Shown in pieces: positions 45,539 through 55,239 of a DNA stretch of 64,000 bases (position 1 is the stretch's first letter; every line of letters begins with the position of its first letter). The notes under the pieces were generated by a model. That model was not told where the DNA came from. It was given only the letters and a program-made list of their open reading frames with translations, and searched no databases. The translations under genes were made by a program, and so were the position numbers. Source of the stretch: Bacteroidota bacterium (GTDB lineage: Bacteria > Bacteroidota > Bacteroidia > Chitinophagales > LD1); NCBI GenBank assembly GCA_947475165.1, contig CANJLD010000006.1, forward strand, positions 117,780 to 181,779, written 5' to 3'.

Positions 45539-46477
45539 ATGCAACAAAAACTACTCCCCACTCTCGGTCTCCTGTTTTTCTTTTTCATTTCTTACGCTCA
45601 GCCGCAACCGGTTGGTCACCTAACGGTGTTTTCAGATGAAGGCGATAGATTCTTTTTAGTGCTGAATGGCGAACGCCAAAACGACAAGGGTCAAACTAAT
45701 ATGCGCGTAGAAGATTTGAACCAACCGCAGTATAGTGCCAAAATAATTTTCGAAGACCAAACTTTAGGTGAGATAAGTAAAACACTTTGGTTAACCGATG
45801 GAAACGGAGCACTAATGGATGTTACTTACAAAATTAAGCGCGATAAAAATGGCAAACCTAAATTGGGTGCCTTGCCATTTTCGGCTGTTCCTGTTCGTCA
45901 GGGTTTTGTGGCTCCGTCAAATGTATATGTAGTGCATTACGGAGTACCGGTAACTACTACTATGGTTGTTCAACCTACTACTACAGTAACTCAAACTACC
46001 ACCACTCAAACCACCGGTGAAACAGTTGGAGCCAACGTAAATGTGGGTGGCGTAAATATGAACGTTACCATCAACGATCCGCTGTTGAATACCAACGTAA
46101 CAACCACGCATACAACTACAACCACTACTACTAATCAAAATACCGTAGTGAAGGAGCAACCGGTACCGGTTGGCTGCAACGGAACATATCCCATGAACTC
46201 AAGCGATTTCTCAAGTGCCTTAAGCACCGTAAAGAATCAGGGCTTTGATGAAACACGTTTAAAAACAGCAAAGCAAATTGCAGGAGGCAATTGTTTAAGC
46301 GCGAACCAGATTGCTGAAATATGCAAAGTGTTTGGCTTTGAAGAAACCAAACTTGATTTCGCCAAGTTTGCCTTCGACCATTGCACCGAGCCTAAAAATT
46401 ATTTCAAAATCAATAACGTTTTTGGTTTCAGTTCCAGCGTTGATGATTTGACCGATTATATAAGCGAAAAGCAATAA
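45539..46477 (+). CDS. Secreted DUF4476 domain protein
   Basis: I choose the ATG giving a signal peptide (MQQKLLPTLGLLFFFFISYA), 312 residues; an in-frame ATG 17 codons upstream would spoil it. Residues 25-110 are a beta-rich module (VGHLTVFSDEGDRFFLVLNG, WLTDGNGALMDVTYKIKRD). A long Thr/Val-rich linker follows (residues about 130-215, with runs of Thr). The C-terminal 90 residues are the helical DUF4476 domain (MNSSDFSSALSTVKNQGFDE ... KLDFAKFAFDHC). Function unknown; exported. Confidence 0.8.
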   Translation: MQQKLLPTLGLLFFFFISYAQPQPVGHLTVFSDEGDRFFLVLNGERQNDKGQTNMRVEDLNQPQYSAKIIFEDQTLGEISKTLWLTDGNGALMDVTYKIKRDKNGKPKLGALPFSAVPVRQGFVAPSNVYVVHYGVPVTTTMVVQPTTTVTQTTTTQTTGETVGANVNVGGVNMNVTINDPLLNTNVTTTHTTTTTTTNQNTVVKEQPVPVGCNGTYPMNSSDFSSALSTVKNQGFDETRLKTAKQIAGGNCLSANQIAEICKVFGFEETKLDFAKFAFDHCTEPKNYFKINNVFGFSSSVDDLTDYISEKQ

Positions 46478-46515
46478 AAAATAAAGAAGGGCGGTTAACC
46501 GCCCTTCTTTATTTT
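46478..46515 (+). terminator. Bidirectional rho-independent terminator
   Basis: A perfect 19+19 palindrome, AAAATAAAGAAGGGCGGTT and its complement, beginning at the DUF4476 stop codon. Confidence 0.93.
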
Positions 46516-46530
46516 AGCGAAGTCGTTACT

Positions 46531-47082
46531 ATGAAATCCTTCATCAGAATTTTTTTCTTCTTTCTTCTGCTCGGTTCATCGTTGCTTTCGTTTTCGCAAA
46601 AACCGAAGCCCGTTTATCATCCTTGCTTTTTAATGGATAGCGTGGATACCAAACTTTCTTTTATCCAACTCAACGCATCAAAAATTTTTACCGACACGGT
46701 TGAGTGCAAACAAAACGTGCTGGATAATATTGCTGCGCTTTATGTAAAAACTAAAGACAAAAAATATTTAGATGCCCTTTCAGCCATTCGCCAAAACCCA
46801 AATGCCAAGGTGGAAGAATTGTATACTGATATTATTAAACGCTTTGCCGAAAATGATTTTGCAGGATTCATCAACGATATTTATTTGGCAAAAGGGAAAT
46901 ACTTTGCACTGGAAAAAGAATTGATAACCACCATGAATATGATTGTTGGAGCTAAAACGCTCAAACAAAAATATCTTGGCTTGCTGAACGTAGAGATCGG
47001 AAAAGCAAAAGACAAAAAGGATAGCTACAAGGCATACTTTCTCGAAAAGTTGAAAACAAAAATTGAAGACGAGAAATACTAA
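46531..47082 (+). CDS. Secreted protein of unknown function
   Basis: A 183-residue exported protein with a 22-residue signal peptide (ending SSLLSFSQ). The mature part is mostly helical and Lys-rich (YLDALSAIRQNPNAKVEELY, IGKAKDKKDSYKAYFLEKL). No family recognised. A TATTTTAG box lies in the terminator shoulder just before the ATG. Confidence 0.65.
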   Translation: MKSFIRIFFFFLLLGSSLLSFSQKPKPVYHPCFLMDSVDTKLSFIQLNASKIFTDTVECKQNVLDNIAALYVKTKDKKYLDALSAIRQNPNAKVEELYTDIIKRFAENDFAGFINDIYLAKGKYFALEKELITTMNMIVGAKTLKQKYLGLLNVEIGKAKDKKDSYKAYFLEKLKTKIEDEKY

Positions 47083-47121
47083 AACTCTGTCACTCTCCGT
47101 TATTATTGCAAACTACTTGTT

Positions 47122-47655
47122 ATGGAAATTGTAAACCTCCTTCTCGAAATTCTGAAATACACTTTGCCCGAGCTGATTGTATTTCTTACCGCTTACTTCT
47201 TGCTCACCAGATATATGAACCGCGATGCCAATCTGAAAGCAATTGAATTAAAAATGAAACGTGATAAAGAAATTGTGATGCTGCGTTTACAAGCGTATGA
47301 ACGGCTCGCACTTTTTTTGGAGCGAATCAATTTTGCTCCTGTCATTTCCCGCGTACGCACACCCGATATGCTTTCGCATGAATTACAGTATGCCATTGTA
47401 AAAAATATACGGGAAGAGTTTGAGCACAATCTTTCGCAACAGATTTATGTTTCAAGCAGTGCATGGAATTTAATTGTGCAGTCAAAGGAAGAAATGATGA
47501 AAACCGTGAACCTTATCGGCACTCAACTTCCGCCTGAATCTTCATCAGGGCAGTTAATCAACGCGCTCTTTCAGGGAATACAAAACGCAAATGTTGCTTT
47601 GCCTACAGAGCAGGCGTTGGAATTTTTAAAAGCTGAATGTCGCGAACTTTTTTGA
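47122..47655 (+). CDS. DUF7935 family membrane-anchored protein
   Basis: A 177-residue protein with one N-terminal membrane helix (LPELIVFLTAYFLLTRYM, residues 14-31) and a cytoplasmic helical domain (RLQAYERLALFLERINFAPV, LQYAIVKNIREEFEHNLSQQ). This is the Bacteroidota DUF7935 pattern. Function unknown. It lies 27 bases upstream of the methylmalonyl-CoA mutase gene on the same strand, a neighbourhood that may be meaningful. Confidence 0.75.
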   Translation: MEIVNLLLEILKYTLPELIVFLTAYFLLTRYMNRDANLKAIELKMKRDKEIVMLRLQAYERLALFLERINFAPVISRVRTPDMLSHELQYAIVKNIREEFEHNLSQQIYVSSSAWNLIVQSKEEMMKTVNLIGTQLPPESSSGQLINALFQGIQNANVALPTEQALEFLKAECRELF

Positions 47656-47667
47656 CGATTTGAATTT

Positions 47668-47675
47668 TACATTCG
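47668..47675 (+). promoter_or_regulatory. Possible -7 element of the mutase gene
   Basis: TACATTCG, 7 bases before the ATG. A TTTG lies 13 bases upstream, closer than usual. Same box as at gyrB and panD. Confidence 0.35.
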
Positions 47676-47682
47676 CACTTGA

Positions 47683-49230
47683 ATGAAAAAATTTACCACC
47701 GATAGCGGAATAGAAATTCAAAGAGTTTACTCTTTATATAAAGGCGAAGTTGGCGAGCCGGGTAAATTCCCTTTTACGCGCGGTGTTCATTCAGAAATGT
47801 ATCGCAGCAAGTTGTGGACCATGCGCCAGTATGCAGGTTTCTCCACTGCTGAAGAAAGCAACAAGCGTTACCACTATTTATTGAGTCAGGGTGTTAGTGG
47901 TTTGAGTGTTGCTTTCGATTTGCCTACACAAATAGGTTACGATAGCGACCACGCTCTTGCCGAAGGCGAAGTTGGAAAAGTAGGAGTTGCTATTGATTCG
48001 CTCGAAGACATGGAAGTTCTCTTTCAGGGAATTAAACTCGAAGATGTTTCTACTTCAATGACGATTAACTCAACAGGATTTATTCTTCTCGCTTTATACA
48101 TAGCTCTTGCAAAAAAACAAGGGGCCGATTTGAAAAAAATATCTGGCACCATTCAAAATGATATCCTGAAAGAATATGCGGCACGCGGCACGTATATCTA
48201 CCCGCCAAAGCCGAGCATGAAAATTATTACCGACATTTTTGAATACTGCAACACCGAAGTACCGAAGTGGAATACGATTTCAATTTCCGGTTATCATATT
48301 CGCGAAGCAGGTTCTACTGCTGTGCAGGAAATTGCGTTTACATTGAGTAACGGAAAAGCATATTGTCTTGCTGCGCAGAAAAAAGGTTTAGACATCAATC
48401 AGTTTGGGCAGCGGCTTTCTTTTTTCTTCAATGCACATAATAATTTTTTTGAAGAAGTAGCAAAGTTTCGCGCAGCGCGAAGAATGTGGGCGAAAATTAC
48501 AACAGACTTAGGAGCTACTGATGCAAAAGCACAAATGCTGCGCTTCCATACTCAAACCGGAGGAAGCACACTTACCGCGCAACAACCAAAAAATAATATT
48601 TCAAGAGTTACGCTTCAGGCATTGGCTGCAGTATTAGGTGGAACACAATCGTTGCACACTAACGGATATGACGAAGCACTTTCGCTTCCAACAGAAGAAG
48701 CAGCAAAAGTGGCACTTCGTACGCAACAAATTATAGGTTATGAAAGTGGCGTAACAGAAACTGTTGACCCGCTTGCCGGTTCGTATTTTATTGAAAAGCT
48801 CACCAACCAAATTGAAGAAGCTGCTTGGAAATACATTCAACGCATTGATGAAATGGGCGGAAGCGTTTCTGCTATCGAGCAAGGATTTATGCAAAACGAA
48901 ATTGCTCGCGCTTCTTACAATTATCAGCAAGCAGTAGAGTCAAATGAGAAAATAATTGTGGGGGTAAATCAGTTTACTGAGAAGGAAGCAACTCCAACGG
49001 GGCTTCTGCGTATAGATGATTCAATTCGTAAAATTCAATCAGATAAATTGGCAAAACTTCGCGCTAAGAGAGATAACGAAAAAGTGAAAGAGAGTTTGAA
49101 AAATATTAAAGCGGCAAGTCGCGAAGAGAAAAATATAATGCCGTTTGTAATTGAAGCAGTAGAGAATTACGCTACGCTTGGTGAAATTGCCGATTCATTA
49201 AGGGAAATTTACGGAGAGTATCAAGGATAA
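47683..49230 (+). CDS. Methylmalonyl-CoA mutase family, catalytic (N-terminal) domain only
   Basis: A 515-residue B12-dependent acyl-CoA mutase barrel: [64 protein letters not shown] and [18 protein letters not shown]. The protein ends after the linker ([20 protein letters not shown]), so the C-terminal cobalamin-binding domain (DxHxxG) of one-chain mutases is absent and must be a separate subunit, not encoded nearby. Isobutyryl-CoA-mutase-type enzymes share this split design. It would connect propionyl-/branched-chain acyl-CoA to central metabolism. Confidence 0.9.
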   Translation: MKKFTTDSGIEIQRVYSLYKGEVGEPGKFPFTRGVHSEMYRSKLWTMRQYAGFSTAEESNKRYHYLLSQGVSGLSVAFDLPTQIGYDSDHALAEGEVGKVGVAIDSLEDMEVLFQGIKLEDVSTSMTINSTGFILLALYIALAKKQGADLKKISGTIQNDILKEYAARGTYIYPPKPSMKIITDIFEYCNTEVPKWNTISISGYHIREAGSTAVQEIAFTLSNGKAYCLAAQKKGLDINQFGQRLSFFFNAHNNFFEEVAKFRAARRMWAKITTDLGATDAKAQMLRFHTQTGGSTLTAQQPKNNISRVTLQALAAVLGGTQSLHTNGYDEALSLPTEEAAKVALRTQQIIGYESGVTETVDPLAGSYFIEKLTNQIEEAAWKYIQRIDEMGGSVSAIEQGFMQNEIARASYNYQQAVESNEKIIVGVNQFTEKEATPTGLLRIDDSIRKIQSDKLAKLRAKRDNEKVKESLKNIKAASREEKNIMPFVIEAVENYATLGEIADSLREIYGEYQG

Positions 49231-49236
49231 TTTTCA

Positions 49237-49974
49237 ATGAAAAACATCTTCTTCTTTCTCCTTCTTCTTTCCGCTTCCTCATGCACAAAACATTTTATTG
49301 CTACTGAATACAAGTTTGAAGAACAACGCTTGAATCCTAATTCACCAAGCGATGGAAAAATTGCAGCAATCATTCAACCTTACAAGGATTCACTCGACAA
49401 AGAAATGAATGTGGTTTTAGCTGTCTCTGATACCATTCTTACTAAATCAATTCCTGAAAGTGATTTAGGAAATTTGATGTGCGATTTAATTTTGAAAAAA
49501 AGTAAAGACTACTGTAATTGTAAAATTGATTTTACGTTTTTAAACAACGGAGGAATTCGTTTGCCGAATTTGCCGAAAGGAAATATTACACTTGGAAAAA
49601 TTATCGAGTTAATGCCGTTTGAAAATCTTATTGATATAATGAACGTGAGTGGAAAAACACTCGACACTCTTTTTAATTACATGGCTGCAAAAGGCGGCTG
49701 GCAGATAAGCGGTGCGCGCTACAAATTTAAAAACGAAAAAGCGTTTGACGTTTTTATAAATGGTGAACCGCTTAACTCGAATAAAAATTATGCCATTGCA
49801 GTTTCAGATTATCTTGCTCAAGGTGGCGATAACTGCACCATGTTAGCCGTTCTTCCGAAAACAATTTTGAAGAAGAGTTTGCGCGATGCAATCATTGACG
49901 GATTAAAAGAAATGAATTTGAGAGGCGAGAATATCAAGAGTGTGATTGATGGGCGAGTTCAGAAAGTTGATTAG
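49237..49974 (+). CDS. 5'-nucleotidase C-terminal domain lipoprotein
   Basis: A 245-residue lipoprotein (lipobox LLLSASSC, Cys16) consisting of the 5'-nucleotidase C-terminal substrate-binding domain alone: DLGNLMCDLILKKSKDY, FLNNGGIRLPNLPKGNITLG, IMNVSGKTLDTLFNYMAAKG and AVSDYLAQGGDNCTML. It lacks the metal-binding catalytic domain, which is the next gene, 2 bases downstream. The two probably form one periplasmic or surface enzyme. Confidence 0.9.
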   Translation: MKNIFFFLLLLSASSCTKHFIATEYKFEEQRLNPNSPSDGKIAAIIQPYKDSLDKEMNVVLAVSDTILTKSIPESDLGNLMCDLILKKSKDYCNCKIDFTFLNNGGIRLPNLPKGNITLGKIIELMPFENLIDIMNVSGKTLDTLFNYMAAKGGWQISGARYKFKNEKAFDVFINGEPLNSNKNYAIAVSDYLAQGGDNCTMLAVLPKTILKKSLRDAIIDGLKEMNLRGENIKSVIDGRVQKVD

Positions 49975-49976
49975 AA

Positions 49977-50897
49977 ATGAAACGGAAAACATTCATAAAG
50001 AAATCTCTTAATGCAGGAGTATTGTTTGCAGCAAGTTCATTTCCGTACGAAGCATTTGCCAAAGGCGATGCAAGAAAAATTACGATTCTGCATACCAACG
50101 ACCAACACTCGCGTATTGAATCTTTCCCGATGGATGGTGGAAAATATCAGGGACTTGGCGGTTTTGCACAACGCGCTGTATTGCTGAATGAAATTCGCAG
50201 GCAGGAAAAAAATATTTTGCTTTTAGATAGCGGAGATGTTTGGCAAGGCACTCCATACTTCAATAAATACGGAGGCGAATTAGAATTTAAGTTGATGAGT
50301 GAAATGAAGTATGATGCTTCTACTCTCGGCAACCATGATTTTGATATTGGCTTAGATGGATTTGTAAAGCAACTTCCGCATGCTTTATTTCCTTTTCTGA
50401 ATTGTAATTATGATTTTACTGACACAGCTATGGAAGGGAAAATTCAGACGCACAAAATTTTTCGATTCGATGAAATAAAAATTGGTGTGTTTGGAATTGG
50501 AATTGAATTGCAGGGCTTAGTGCCGAAAGATTTGTATGGAGGAGTAAGATATAACGACCCGATTGTAAATGCCAACAAGATGGCTAAACATTTAAAAGAT
50601 GAACGAGGTTGCGATTTGGTGATTTGTCTTTCGCATCTCGGCTATAAATACGATGAGAAAAAAGTGAGCGATATGGATTTAGCGTATCAATCTTCTAACA
50701 TTGATTTGATTCTTGGCGGACACACACATACATTTTTTACAAAGCCCGATGAGTTCCGAAACGCAGCAGGGGCAAAGGTTTTAGTCAATCAGGTTGGTTG
50801 GGCAGGAATTTATTTGGGACGCTTAGATTTCTATTTCGAGAAGAAAAGAAAGGGAATTTTAGTTCCTGATTTTCCGAAATTAATTTCGAAAGTATAA
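49977..50897 (+). CDS. 5'-nucleotidase-type metallophosphoesterase (N-terminal domain)
   Basis: A 306-residue calcineurin-like phosphoesterase. Metal ligands are in ITILHTNDQHSRIE, LLLDSGDVWQGTPYFN, STLGNHDFDIGLDGF, VICLSHLGYKYDE and LILGGHTHTFF. It has an N-terminal signal (KRKTFIKKSLNAGVLFAASS) resembling a Tat signal but without a clear twin Arg. It is the catalytic half of a UshA/YfkN-type nucleotidase whose substrate-binding half is the gene just upstream. Confidence 0.92.
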   Translation: MKRKTFIKKSLNAGVLFAASSFPYEAFAKGDARKITILHTNDQHSRIESFPMDGGKYQGLGGFAQRAVLLNEIRRQEKNILLLDSGDVWQGTPYFNKYGGELEFKLMSEMKYDASTLGNHDFDIGLDGFVKQLPHALFPFLNCNYDFTDTAMEGKIQTHKIFRFDEIKIGVFGIGIELQGLVPKDLYGGVRYNDPIVNANKMAKHLKDERGCDLVICLSHLGYKYDEKKVSDMDLAYQSSNIDLILGGHTHTFFTKPDEFRNAAGAKVLVNQVGWAGIYLGRLDFYFEKKRKGILVPDFPKLISKV

Positions 50898-51095
50898 TTG
50901 CAGGATAATCTTTTTTTCTAAAAAAAGAAGCTCATCAAAATTTTTTTTGAATAAAAAAATAATTTTTAGTACACGTAAAAAATACTTCAAAAACAAGAGG
51001 AGAAAAATTTTTTTGTAAACATTCTTTTCTTCATTTTCACACCGTCTTCAGACACACACATTATTTAGTACACCCTTATAAAAGATTTCGTAAGC

Positions 51096-52532
51096 ATGAA
51101 AGAAAAATCGGCAAACAGCGTTTGGAACAACTGCCTGGAAATTATCAAAGACAACGTAAGTGCACAAAGTTTCAAAACCTGGTTCGAACCGATAAGACCT
51201 GTAGAATTAGTAGGAACCGTTTTAACCATTCAAGTACCATCACAGTTTTTTTACGAATGGCTCGAAGAACATTACGTGGCTCTGTTACGCAAAACGATTA
51301 AACGCGAGTTGGGCAACAGCGCACGCTTAGAGTATCGTATTGTTGTTGAGAACTCAAACGCGAACACTCCTTCTACAGTTGATTATCCGAACCAAAATTC
51401 AGGAAACAATCAAAACCCTGAAGTTGGGTTTCCATATTTTTTAAATGGAAATCAAATCAAGAATCCGTTTGTAATTCCGGGATTGAAAAAGATTAATGTT
51501 GACCCGCAGTTGAACTCGAATTACAATTTCGATTCGTTGGTTGAAGGTGATTGCAATCGCTTAGCGCGCAGCGCAGGTTATGCTGTTGCACAAAAACCGG
51601 GCGGCACTGCTTTTAATCCTTTAGTTATTTATGGTGGTGTTGGTTTAGGGAAAACTCACTTAGCACAAGCCATCGGAAACGAAGTGAAAGCAAATTTTCC
51701 GAATAAGACAGTATTATATGTATCGAGTGAAAAATTTACGAATCAGTTTTTTGATGCTGTAAAAAACAACTCGGTTAACGACTTCGTTCACTTCTATCAA
51801 TTGATTGATGTGTTGTTGGTAGATGATATTCAGTTCTTTGGTAACAAAGAAAAAACACAGGATATTTTCTTCCACATCTTTAACCACCTACATCAAAACG
51901 GAAAACAGTTGGTATTAACTACTGACCGTCCTCCACGCGATTTAGAAGGAATGGAAGAAAGATTGCTCTCTCGTTTCAAATGGGGATTGAGTGCTGACCT
52001 TCAGGTTCCTGATTTTGAAACGCGAATCGCTATTCTTGAAAAGAAGATGTATGCCGATGGAATTGAACTTCCGCGTGAAGTAGTTGAGTTTGTTGCTTAC
52101 AACATCAACACCAACGTTCGCGAATTAGAAGCAGCTTTGATTTCATTGCTTGCACAAGCATCTTTAAACAAGAAAGAAGTTGATTTAGATTTAGCAAAGA
52201 AGATTATAAAGAACTTTGTGAAGAGTATTTCTCGCGAAGTTTCTATCGACTATATTCAAAAAACAGTTTGCGATTATTTTACCGTACCGGTAGATATGCT
52301 TCGCGAAAAAACAAGAAAGAGAATGATTGTTCAGGCACGTCAGCTTTCTATGTTCTTAGCTAAGAACTATACAAAGAATTCTTTGAAAGTTATTGGTAAG
52401 CATTTTGGCGGACGCGATCACTCAACGGTAATCCACTCTTGTCAGGCCGTTCAGAATTTAATTGATACTGATCAGGAATTTAGAGAAGCCGTTGCGGATA
52501 TTCAAAAGAAAATTCAAATGAGTATTTCGTAA
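51096..52532 (+). CDS. dnaA: Chromosomal replication initiator protein DnaA
   Basis: A 478-residue DnaA. Domain I (residues 1-85) is followed by an Asn/Pro-rich linker (ENSNANTPSTVDYPNQNSGN), then the AAA+ domain with Walker A VIYGGVGLGKTHLAQAIGN, Walker B VLLVDDIQFFGNKEKTQD and LLSRFKWGLSADLQ. The C-terminal DNA-binding domain carries the signature GKHFGGRDHSTVIHSCQ. The 199-bp upstream region is AT-rich but has no TTATCCACA box, so it is not an obvious origin. A strong terminator follows. Confidence 0.98.
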   Translation: MKEKSANSVWNNCLEIIKDNVSAQSFKTWFEPIRPVELVGTVLTIQVPSQFFYEWLEEHYVALLRKTIKRELGNSARLEYRIVVENSNANTPSTVDYPNQNSGNNQNPEVGFPYFLNGNQIKNPFVIPGLKKINVDPQLNSNYNFDSLVEGDCNRLARSAGYAVAQKPGGTAFNPLVIYGGVGLGKTHLAQAIGNEVKANFPNKTVLYVSSEKFTNQFFDAVKNNSVNDFVHFYQLIDVLLVDDIQFFGNKEKTQDIFFHIFNHLHQNGKQLVLTTDRPPRDLEGMEERLLSRFKWGLSADLQVPDFETRIAILEKKMYADGIELPREVVEFVAYNINTNVRELEAALISLLAQASLNKKEVDLDLAKKIIKNFVKSISREVSIDYIQKTVCDYFTVPVDMLREKTRKRMIVQARQLSMFLAKNYTKNSLKVIGKHFGGRDHSTVIHSCQAVQNLIDTDQEFREAVADIQKKIQMSIS

Positions 52533-52551
52533 TACTGAAAAACTGTAAAAC

Positions 52552-52584
52552 AAAAAAGCCAAGTGTTATCACTTGGCTTTTTTT
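52552..52584. terminator. Bidirectional terminator between dnaA and the PorE-like gene
   Basis: AAAAAAGCCAAGTG / CACTTGGCTTTTTT around TTAT, a perfect 14-bp stem with A and T flanks. It sits between two convergent genes, 20 bases after dnaA and 20 bases after the minus-strand gene. Confidence 0.93.
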
Positions 52585-52604
52585 GTTTTATCTACTTAAT
52601 TCAA

Positions 52605-55022
52605 TCAATACTTCAACACCTTTACTTCCGTTCTGCGGTTTACCTGATGCTGTGCATCGCTGCATGTCGACTCGTTAGTTGGCTCACACACACAACCATT
52701 ATGAATATCCGATTCACCATAACCCGCTGCCAAAATGCGCTTGCCCTTAATACCGTGCTTAACAATATACTCTACAGCCGAGCGCGCCCTGCGGGCCGAA
52801 AGCACAATATTGTATTTGGCGCTGGCGCGGCAATCGCTGTGCGAGCCTAGCTCAATTTCCAGCGCAGGGTTTTGTTTCATAATACGCACCAGATTATCTA
52901 GTTCCTTAGCCGCATCGGGGCGTATGGTCCACTTGTTTAAATCGTAATAAATATTGTGCACTACCCAGGTTTGCCCCACGTAAAACTTACATGAACCTTC
53001 TACCTGCATACCCGGCCGTAAACCCACGGTAGAAATAGTATCTGTTTTGCCGCTGTGTTCAATCTGGTAAACGGTATTTATTTTCAGGTCAAGCCGTACC
53101 TCGCCATTATTGTTTGGCTTTACCTCGTTCTTCTCACCGGTTTTTAAATCGGTAATAGTTATGGTGGTAGAAAAGCAATTAGCCGTAAGCGGAACATTAA
53201 TAGCCATTTCTTCTTTAGGAATAAAGAAATCGAGTTTTACCATACCGGTAGCAGCATCTACATCGGCTTCAGAAAATGTTCCCTTTACGGAAGCAAAATC
53301 GGGCGAGCTGACAGTATAAGAACCGGTAGGCAGAGTGGTTTCGAACATACCGCTCTCGCTGGTAGCATAATTTACTGAAGGCATACCGTTAGCCGTAGCC
53401 GTAAACGAAACCGCCACATCGCGTATAGATTCTTTTGTTCCCTTTTCGCGAATGTTCACCACCACTTTAATTACATCGGGCTTAAGCGGAATAGGAACGG
53501 TGGTGTTTTTATTTTTCGAAGAAACTTCGACCGAGTTATTCTTGTAGCCTTCACTCATAGCTTCCACCGTGCAGTTCTTCCCTCCTTTCAGGTTTAAAAT
53601 TTTCTCACCGCTCTTATCTGTCAAACTGTTTTCTGGCGAGCCGATTTTACAATCTATACCCAACGATGCCATAGGAATAGGATTTTTAGTATACGCATCT
53701 TCTACACGCACTACAAGTTTGTAATCCAACTTCGACTCATCGTAGGCAAATTTGTAAATATCATCTTCGCCTATTCCGCCATCGCGGTTACTGGCAAAGT
53801 AGCCATTCTTGTTGGCAGCGTCAATAATAAAACTGAAATCATCTTTGTTAGAGTTAACCGGTGCGCCTAAGTTCTCCGGTTTTTGCCAGCGGCCGTTTTC
53901 AGCTTTAGTTTTATAAACATCTAAGCCGCCAAGCCCGCCCGGTGTGTTAGAGGCAAAATAAACCGTGCCGTCCTCCGCCACAAACGGAAATTTTTCATCA
54001 AAGGCAGAATTCACTTCCGGTCCTAAATTTTTCGCATCGCTCCACGCGCCATTGGCATTGCGGGTAGAAACATAAATATCCGTTCCCCCATAACCGCCCG
54101 TTTTATCGCTAACAAAATAAAGCGTCTTGCCATCCTTAGTAATAGCCGGTTGCGAACTTGCGTATGCACCATTAACCGCAAGTGGAGTCAGGTTTTTTCC
54201 TTTGTTACCTTCCATTGCCACCGAGTAAAGTTGCTGCATAGGCAGCTTCCTACCATTTTGCAGCACGGTATTTTTCCTTTTAAAGCTACCGGTGCTGAAA
54301 ATAAGCTCGCTATTGGTTTTGGTAAATGTCGCACTGCTCTCATACGTTTTGCATTTCGATTTCAGCTTAGTCTTATCGGTCTTCAGCGTACTATCAAGCG
54401 TAGCGATGTAGATTTTGCTGTACCGGTTCAAATTCCATTTATCATACACAGCCGTCTTCTTACTGCGGTTAGAAGTAAAAATCAGTTTGCCATCCTCATA
54501 AAAAGCCGGAGCATAATCCGATTTAGCAGTGTTCGTTTGCAGCAACTCAATTTTGTAAGCGGGGCTTTCTTTATTCAGTTCAGGAATTTTATTCATCGCG
54601 CCAATCGCTTCGTTCACTGCCGGAGAGGAAACCGATTTGGCATATGCCTCATAATATTTTTGTGCAGCCGTGTAATTTTTATTGTTGCGCAACACCTCAG
54701 CATAATTGTATTTGGTAGTTGCACTTGCTTGGGGCAGGTCGGCAATTTTTGCATACCATTTTTCTGCTTCGGCAGTATTGCCCAATATGCGGTAGCCATC
54801 AGCAATCCGCTGTATCAGGTAAACCGTATCGGCATCTTTGCTCAACGCATCCGTATATTTACCAATGGCTTTTTCAAACTTTAGTTTAGCAAACAGTTTA
54901 TCTCCGCTTTTAGTGCTGCCGCTCTGGGGGGCAACAAGGTTGGGAGTTTGGGCAGAAATATTTATGCATACCAGCATAAGAATCTGTAAAACAAAATTCC
55001 GGGTGCGTAATAAATTCTTCAT
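52605..55022 (-). CDS. PorE-like OmpA family protein (TPR, PD40 propeller, regulatory and OmpA domains)
   Basis: An 805-residue exported protein; I start at the Met giving a signal peptide (MKNLLRTRNFVLQILMLVCI), 10 codons inside the longest frame. Order: TPR region (about 30-130, FEKAIGKYTDALSKDADTVY), PD40/WD40-like propeller strands (about 170-430, YEDGKLIFTSNRSKK, LYFVSDKTGGYGGTDIYVS), beta-sandwich regulatory-like modules (about 440-620) and an OmpA C-terminal domain binding peptidoglycan (NIYYDLNKWTIRPDAAKELD ... HSDCRASAKYNIVLSARRAR). This is the layout of PorE, a T9SS component. Bacteroidota carry paralogues, so a role in T9SS is likely but not certain. Confidence 0.85.
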   Translation of the reverse strand: MKNLLRTRNFVLQILMLVCINISAQTPNLVAPQSGSTKSGDKLFAKLKFEKAIGKYTDALSKDADTVYLIQRIADGYRILGNTAEAEKWYAKIADLPQASATTKYNYAEVLRNNKNYTAAQKYYEAYAKSVSSPAVNEAIGAMNKIPELNKESPAYKIELLQTNTAKSDYAPAFYEDGKLIFTSNRSKKTAVYDKWNLNRYSKIYIATLDSTLKTDKTKLKSKCKTYESSATFTKTNSELIFSTGSFKRKNTVLQNGRKLPMQQLYSVAMEGNKGKNLTPLAVNGAYASSQPAITKDGKTLYFVSDKTGGYGGTDIYVSTRNANGAWSDAKNLGPEVNSAFDEKFPFVAEDGTVYFASNTPGGLGGLDVYKTKAENGRWQKPENLGAPVNSNKDDFSFIIDAANKNGYFASNRDGGIGEDDIYKFAYDESKLDYKLVVRVEDAYTKNPIPMASLGIDCKIGSPENSLTDKSGEKILNLKGGKNCTVEAMSEGYKNNSVEVSSKNKNTTVPIPLKPDVIKVVVNIREKGTKESIRDVAVSFTATANGMPSVNYATSESGMFETTLPTGSYTVSSPDFASVKGTFSEADVDAATGMVKLDFFIPKEEMAINVPLTANCFSTTITITDLKTGEKNEVKPNNNGEVRLDLKINTVYQIEHSGKTDTISTVGLRPGMQVEGSCKFYVGQTWVVHNIYYDLNKWTIRPDAAKELDNLVRIMKQNPALEIELGSHSDCRASAKYNIVLSARRARSAVEYIVKHGIKGKRILAAGYGESDIHNGCVCEPTNESTCSDAQHQVNRRTEVKVLKY

Positions 55023-55239
55023 CTCGTATTGTTTTATAAAAGGTTTTGCCAATATTAAGAATCAAAACAGAAACATACCCGCCAATTTATAAGCCAATAC
55101 ACTCGCAGTAGTGTGGAATGTTCATTTTAGCGTTCATAGGCGAGGTGTCAATACAATTTCCGGCAGGTTGTTTCGTCAACTGTAAACGCAAAGCGTAAAC
55201 TATTTCTACATTTAACCCTGAAATCAAAAAAACAAACAA

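Noticed and set aside
50898..51095. The dnaA upstream region as replication origin
   Set aside because: AT-rich, but no DnaA box or iteron was found in it.
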